Shown here piece by piece: positions 60,440-64,000 of a stretch of 64,000 nt of DNA. Source of the stretch: Methylobacter sp. GTDB taxonomy: Bacteria; Pseudomonadota; Gammaproteobacteria; Methylococcales; Methylomonadaceae. The position numbers were made by a program, and so were the translations under genes. The stretch lies in assembly GCF_023227905.1 (NCBI RefSeq), contig NZ_JALOCF010000005.1, forward strand, positions 87,669-151,668, in the 5' to 3' direction. How positions within the stretch are numbered: position 1 is the first letter of the stretch; each line of letters starts with the position of its first letter. The notes below the pieces were generated by a model. That model searched no databases and was not told where the DNA came from. It saw only the letters and a list, made by a program, of their open reading frames with translations.

Positions 60440-62590
60440 TTAAAATTTACCGTAGTAGCCTTCTTTTAAAGCATCAAACAAATTAGCGGCGCTGTGGATT
60501 TCGCCGTCGTATTCCACTTCTTCATTGCCTTTGAATTCCACCACGTGGCCGTCTTCCAATGTGAACTGGTAAGTGGTGTTTTCAAGGTCGGATTCCTTGA
60601 CCAATACGCCCTGGAACACTTCAGGGTTAAAGCGGAACGTGGTGCAGCCTTTCAGGCCCTTGTCGTAGGCGTACTCGTAGATGGACTTGAAGTCTTCATA
60701 CGGGTAATCGGTCGGCACGTTAGCGGTTTTCGAGATCGACGAATCGATCCATTTTTGCGCGGCGGCCTGAATGTCGACATGCTGCTTCGGGGTCACTTCA
60801 TCCGCAGAGATGAAATAGTCCGGCAGCTTTTTGTCGGGATCGTCGCTGTACGGCATCGCATCGGCATTGATCATTTCGCGGTAAGCCAACAGCTCAAAGG
60901 AGAATACGTCGATTTTTTCTTTGGATTTTTTGCCGGCGCGGATCACGTTGCGCGAGTAATGATGCGCAAAGCTCGGCTCGATGCCGTTGCTGGCGTTATT
61001 GGCTAGCGACAAGGAAATAGTCCCGGTCGGCGCGATAGAGCTGTGATGCGTGAATCGGGCGCCGGCTTCAACCAGCTCGGCGACCAGTTGAGGTTCTTCC
61101 TGAGCCAGTTGCTGCATGTAACGGCTGTATTTGGTATGCAGCAGTTTTCCGGGCACGCGGTCGCCGACTTTCAGGCCGTCGGCAATCATTTCCGGGCGTT
61201 TGTGCAGCATTTCGCCGGTGACGGTAAACATTTCTTCCATGATCGGCGCGGGGCCTTTTTCTTTGGCAAGCGCAAGTCCCGCTTTCCAGCCTTCCACGGC
61301 CAGTACCTTGGTCACTTCTTCGGTAAATTGCAGCGATTGTGAATCGCCGTATTTCATGCCCATCATGGTCACGGTTGAGCCCAGGCCCAGATAGCCCATG
61401 CCGTGGCGGCGCTTGGTCAGGATTTCTTCGCGCTGCTGGGGCAGGGGCAGGCCGTTGATTTCAACGACGTTGTCGAGCATGCGGGTGAAGATCTTGATGG
61501 CTTTGCGGTAGCTGTCCCAGTCAAAATGCGCGTCGATAGTGAACGGTTTTTTGACGAAACGGGTCAGGTTGATCGAGCCTAACAAGCATGAGCCGTAAGG
61601 CGGCAACGGCTGTTCGCCGCAGGGATTGGTGGCGCGGATTTTTTCGCAGAACCAGTTGTTGTTCATCTCGTTGACCTTGTCGATCAGGATGAAGCCCGGT
61701 TCGGCGTAGTCGTAAGTCGAACTCATGATGATATCCCACAGACGGCGCGCAGGCATGGTTTTGCTGATTTGGCAGGCGACCAGGCCGTCTTCGTTTAGCA
61801 CGTAACCTTCTATATAAGGCAGGTCGCGCCAAATGATTTGGCTTGAATCGGTCAAATCGAGGTTGTCCAGCTGGACTTGTTTTTCCGAAACAGGAAATGA
61901 TAGCGGCCAGGGCAGGTCGTTTTTAACCGCTTCAACGAACTCGGAGGTAATCAGCAGCGACAGGTTGAACTGGCGCAGGCGTCCGTCTTCGCGTTTGGCG
62001 CGGATAAACTCGACGACATCGGGATGGCCGACGTCGAAAGTCGCCATTTGCGCGCCGCGCCGTCCGCCTGCGGACGATACGGTGAAGCACATCTTGTCGT
62101 AAATATCCATGAACGACAGCGGGCCGGAAGTGTAAGCGCCTGCGCCGGACACATAAGCGTTCTTGGGGCGCAAGGTCGAGAACTCGTAGCCGATGCCGCA
62201 ACCGGCTTTCAGCGTCAGTCCGGCTTCATGCACTTTGCCCAGGATGTCGTCCATGGAATCGGCGATGGTGCCGGATACCGTGCAGTTGATCGTCGATGTG
62301 GCCGGTTTGTGCTCCAGCGCGCCGGCATTGGACGTAATCCGCCCGGCCGGAATGACGCCTTGACGCAACGCCCACAGGAAATCCTTGTAGCATTGCTCCT
62401 GTTTGGTTTTACCTTTTTCCACCTCGGCAATCGCCTTGGCGACCCGCTGGTAAGTTTCATCGATGGAGCCGTCGATAGCGACGCCATCTTTGGTTTTTAA
62501 ACGATATTTAGTGTCCCAAATATCCATTGAAGCGTCCTGAAATGGTATTTCAGTCACGGTGTTGGGAATGACATGTAACTTTGCCGACAT
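60440..62590 (-). CDS. nrdJ: Adenosylcobalamin-dependent ribonucleotide reductase, large subunit
   Basis: Class II reductase making deoxyribonucleotides with vitamin B12, so independent of oxygen. 716 residues. The thiyl-radical Cys and reductive pair are in typical regions: STINCTVSGTIADSMDDILG, IRATNPCGEQPLPPYGSCLL (Asn-x-Cys-Gly-Glu), and ASIAPTGTISL-like SSIAPTGTISLSLANNASNG. The protein ends with VEFKGNEEVEYDGEIHSAAN and lacks the TSCPD/zinc-ribbon extension, which is encoded separately at 58183-58932. NrdR-like boxes lie upstream. No nrdAB or nrdDG is in the window. Confidence 0.93.
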   Translation of the reverse strand: MSAKLHVIPNTVTEIPFQDASMDIWDTKYRLKTKDGVAIDGSIDETYQRVAKAIAEVEKGKTKQEQCYKDFLWALRQGVIPAGRITSNAGALEHKPATSTINCTVSGTIADSMDDILGKVHEAGLTLKAGCGIGYEFSTLRPKNAYVSGAGAYTSGPLSFMDIYDKMCFTVSSAGGRRGAQMATFDVGHPDVVEFIRAKREDGRLRQFNLSLLITSEFVEAVKNDLPWPLSFPVSEKQVQLDNLDLTDSSQIIWRDLPYIEGYVLNEDGLVACQISKTMPARRLWDIIMSSTYDYAEPGFILIDKVNEMNNNWFCEKIRATNPCGEQPLPPYGSCLLGSINLTRFVKKPFTIDAHFDWDSYRKAIKIFTRMLDNVVEINGLPLPQQREEILTKRRHGMGYLGLGSTVTMMGMKYGDSQSLQFTEEVTKVLAVEGWKAGLALAKEKGPAPIMEEMFTVTGEMLHKRPEMIADGLKVGDRVPGKLLHTKYSRYMQQLAQEEPQLVAELVEAGARFTHHSSIAPTGTISLSLANNASNGIEPSFAHHYSRNVIRAGKKSKEKIDVFSFELLAYREMINADAMPYSDDPDKKLPDYFISADEVTPKQHVDIQAAAQKWIDSSISKTANVPTDYPYEDFKSIYEYAYDKGLKGCTTFRFNPEVFQGVLVKESDLENTTYQFTLEDGHVVEFKGNEEVEYDGEIHSAANLFDALKEGYYGKF

Positions 62591-62643
62591 CGGTATGTCC
62601 CTGTTATATAGTGGAAATTAAAAACTAGCCGCTTAGGGCTAAT

Positions 62644-62691
62644 AATCGATATGTAGTGATCTTGTGATTATAATAACACAAGATATAGTGG
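62644..62691 (-). promoter_or_regulatory. Two NrdR-like boxes upstream of nrdJ
   Basis: ACACAAGATATAGTGG at 62676-62691 matches the NrdR consensus ACACWATATATWGTGT at 14 of 16 positions. AATCGATATGTAGTGA at 62644-62659 matches 11 of 16. They are exactly 32 bases apart, three helical turns, as is usual for paired NrdR boxes. NrdR represses reductase genes when dATP is high. Confidence 0.65.
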
Positions 62692-62735
62692 TTAAAAGAG
62701 AAAATAAAAAAATAAGGCGAAACTCGCAATTGCCT

Positions 62736-64000
62736 CTACTCAACCAGGAAATCACCGCTTTGATGTTGCCACATGGCGTAATATTTGCCTTGTTTAGCCA
62801 ATAATTGCTGATGCGTGCCTTGCTCTATGATCCGACCTTTGTCCAGAACGATGATGCGGCTCATCGTTAGAATAGTGGACAGGCGATGGGCGATCACCAG
62901 CGTTGTTTTGTTATTAATCAACTCGAAAATGGCGGCCTGGATCTTTTTTTCGGTCAGTGAATCCAGCGCGCTGGTGGCTTCATCCAGAACCACAATCGGC
63001 GCATCTTCCAAAAAAGCGCGGGCAATGGCGATACGCTGCCTTTCTCCGCCGGAAAGCTTGACGCCGCGCTCGCCGACCAGCGTGTCGAAGCGGTCGGGCA
63101 ACTGGTCGATAAATTCAAGGCAATGGGATTTTTTGGCGATAGCCATCAATTTGGCTTCTGAAATATCCTCGCCCAAGGTGATATTGTCCCGTATCGAACG
63201 GTGGAACAGCTCCGGCTGTTGCGGCACTATGGCTATTTGCCGGCGCAACGAGCTTAGCGTAAAGGCTTTGGCATCCTGGCCGTCAAAGCTGATGTTGCCT
63301 TGTTGAGGGTCGAGAAAGCGGAACAGCAGTTTGGTCAATGACGATTTGCCGGAACCGGATTGGCCGACCAGCGCGACTTTTTCGCCGGCTTTGATGTGGA
63401 GGGAAAAGTTCTCGAACAGTTGGGTCTGGCGCGAGTTTTCTTCATTGTAGGTAAAGCTGACATTGTTAAAGTCGATGGCGCCGTGACTGATAGTCAGCGG
63501 CTTGGCATTGGCCGCATCGACCTCGACATCTTGTTGCCTGAACACATCGGCCATTTCGGATGCGTCGGCCAGGGCAGTGAAAAAGTTCTTGAAATTGCGC
63601 CCGAACTCCCATAAACGCTGGATCAGCATGATCATGATCGATTGAAACAACACGAACTCGCCGACCTGAAAATTGCCGGCTCGCCATTTTTGTATCATCA
63701 AGTAAACCAGCAGCAGCTCAATGCCAAAGGTCATCAGGCCTTGTATCGCAAAGGAGATAAACATCAGTATCCAGGCGATTTTTTTCTTCCGGTAAACAGA
63801 ATCCGAAGCCTGATTGACGCGCGCCTGTTCGCGGGCTTCCATCGCAAAGCTTTTGACCACGGAAATATTGCTGACCGCATCCGAATAGACGCCGCCGACG
63901 GCAGAATCGGCCTTGGCTACGGCCTTGTCGAAACGCAGTTTCCAGGACGAATAGGCAATATTCCAGGCGACAAAGACCGTAACCCAAACCAGGAAAGAGC
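62736..64000 (-). CDS. ABC exporter (fused permease and ATPase), N-terminus outside the window
   Basis: MsbA/multidrug-type half transporter. The open frame runs to the right edge; the last six-helix membrane segment precedes the nucleotide-binding domain. That domain has Walker A VALVGQSGSGKSSLTKLLFR, Q-loop IAIVPQQPELFH, signature KLSGGERQRIAIARAFLED, Walker B IVVLDEATSALDSLTE and H-loop VIAHRLSTI. The first ATG inside the window (63860) is not the start, since coding continues upstream as SWKLRFDKAVAKADSAVGGV and beyond. Substrate unknown. Confidence 0.9.
   Translation of the reverse strand, partial: SFLVWVTVFVAWNIAYSSWKLRFDKAVAKADSAVGGVYSDAVSNISVVKSFAMEAREQARVNQASDSVYRKKKIAWILMFISFAIQGLMTFGIELLLVYLMIQKWRAGNFQVGEFVLFQSIMIMLIQRLWEFGRNFKNFFTALADASEMADVFRQQDVEVDAANAKPLTISHGAIDFNNVSFTYNEENSRQTQLFENFSLHIKAGEKVALVGQSGSGKSSLTKLLFRFLDPQQGNISFDGQDAKAFTLSSLRRQIAIVPQQPELFHRSIRDNITLGEDISEAKLMAIAKKSHCLEFIDQLPDRFDTLVGERGVKLSGGERQRIAIARAFLEDAPIVVLDEATSALDSLTEKKIQAAIFELINNKTTLVIAHRLSTILTMSRIIVLDKGRIIEQGTHQQLLAKQGKYYAMWQHQSGDFLVE

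Overview
The window reads as a chromosomal segment of a gammaproteobacterium with moderate G+C. Gene families such as split adenosylcobalamin-dependent NrdJ, gnd plus zwf-pgl, BaeSR-Spy, the mtnBDC salvage genes and a Mpl ligase, together with many palindromic intergenic repeats, are compatible with a Methylobacter-like methanotroph. No diagnostic gene such as pmoA or a 16S rRNA is present, so this placement is inference. No rRNA, tRNA, CRISPR array, integrase or prophage was found.

Left part (1-15.5 kb): the 3' end of rdgB, a NahK-like sugar kinase, a FecA-like TonB receptor, then gnd. The other oxidative pentose phosphate genes, zwf and pgl, lie 7.2 kb further on. Between gnd and zwf sits an A+T-richer accessory island. 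It holds an AbrB-Doc pair with a frameshifted toxin, an antitoxin-PIN pair, a SIR2-HerA anti-phage-type operon with a third small KTSC gene, a VapBC pair with a good promoter, and an antitoxin-PIN pair whose toxin has an internal stop.

Middle part (15.5-37 kb): asparaginase, folA, a two-partner secretion locus (TpsA adhesin plus TpsB transporter) beside two tandem LuxR-type regulators, apaGH, an ankyrin protein, mpl, trpDC, murI, the methionine-salvage cluster mtnB-mtnD-mtnC, a 1174-residue periplasmic-sensing GGDEF-EAL protein and a TerC-like membrane protein.

Right-middle part (38-56 kb): baeSR with a Spy-like chaperone gene; a Tim44-like protein; an RND efflux operon divergent from a histidine kinase/NtrC-type regulator pair, with a sigma-54 type -24/-12 element in the divergent region; a CNNM/CorC protein; and several envelope or orphan small genes separated by repeat-rich intergenic DNA.

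Right part (55.5-64 kb): a REP-associated tyrosine transposase surrounded by its REP/REPIN elements, a DUF2806 gene, and a minus-strand array nrdJ - mqsR - mqsA - secB-like - TSCPD protein. The mqsR-mqsA-secB genes look like a toxin-antitoxin-chaperone module wedged between the large NrdJ subunit and its detached TSCPD zinc-ribbon partner. Two NrdR-like boxes 32 bp apart precede nrdJ. A partial ABC exporter gene runs off the right end.
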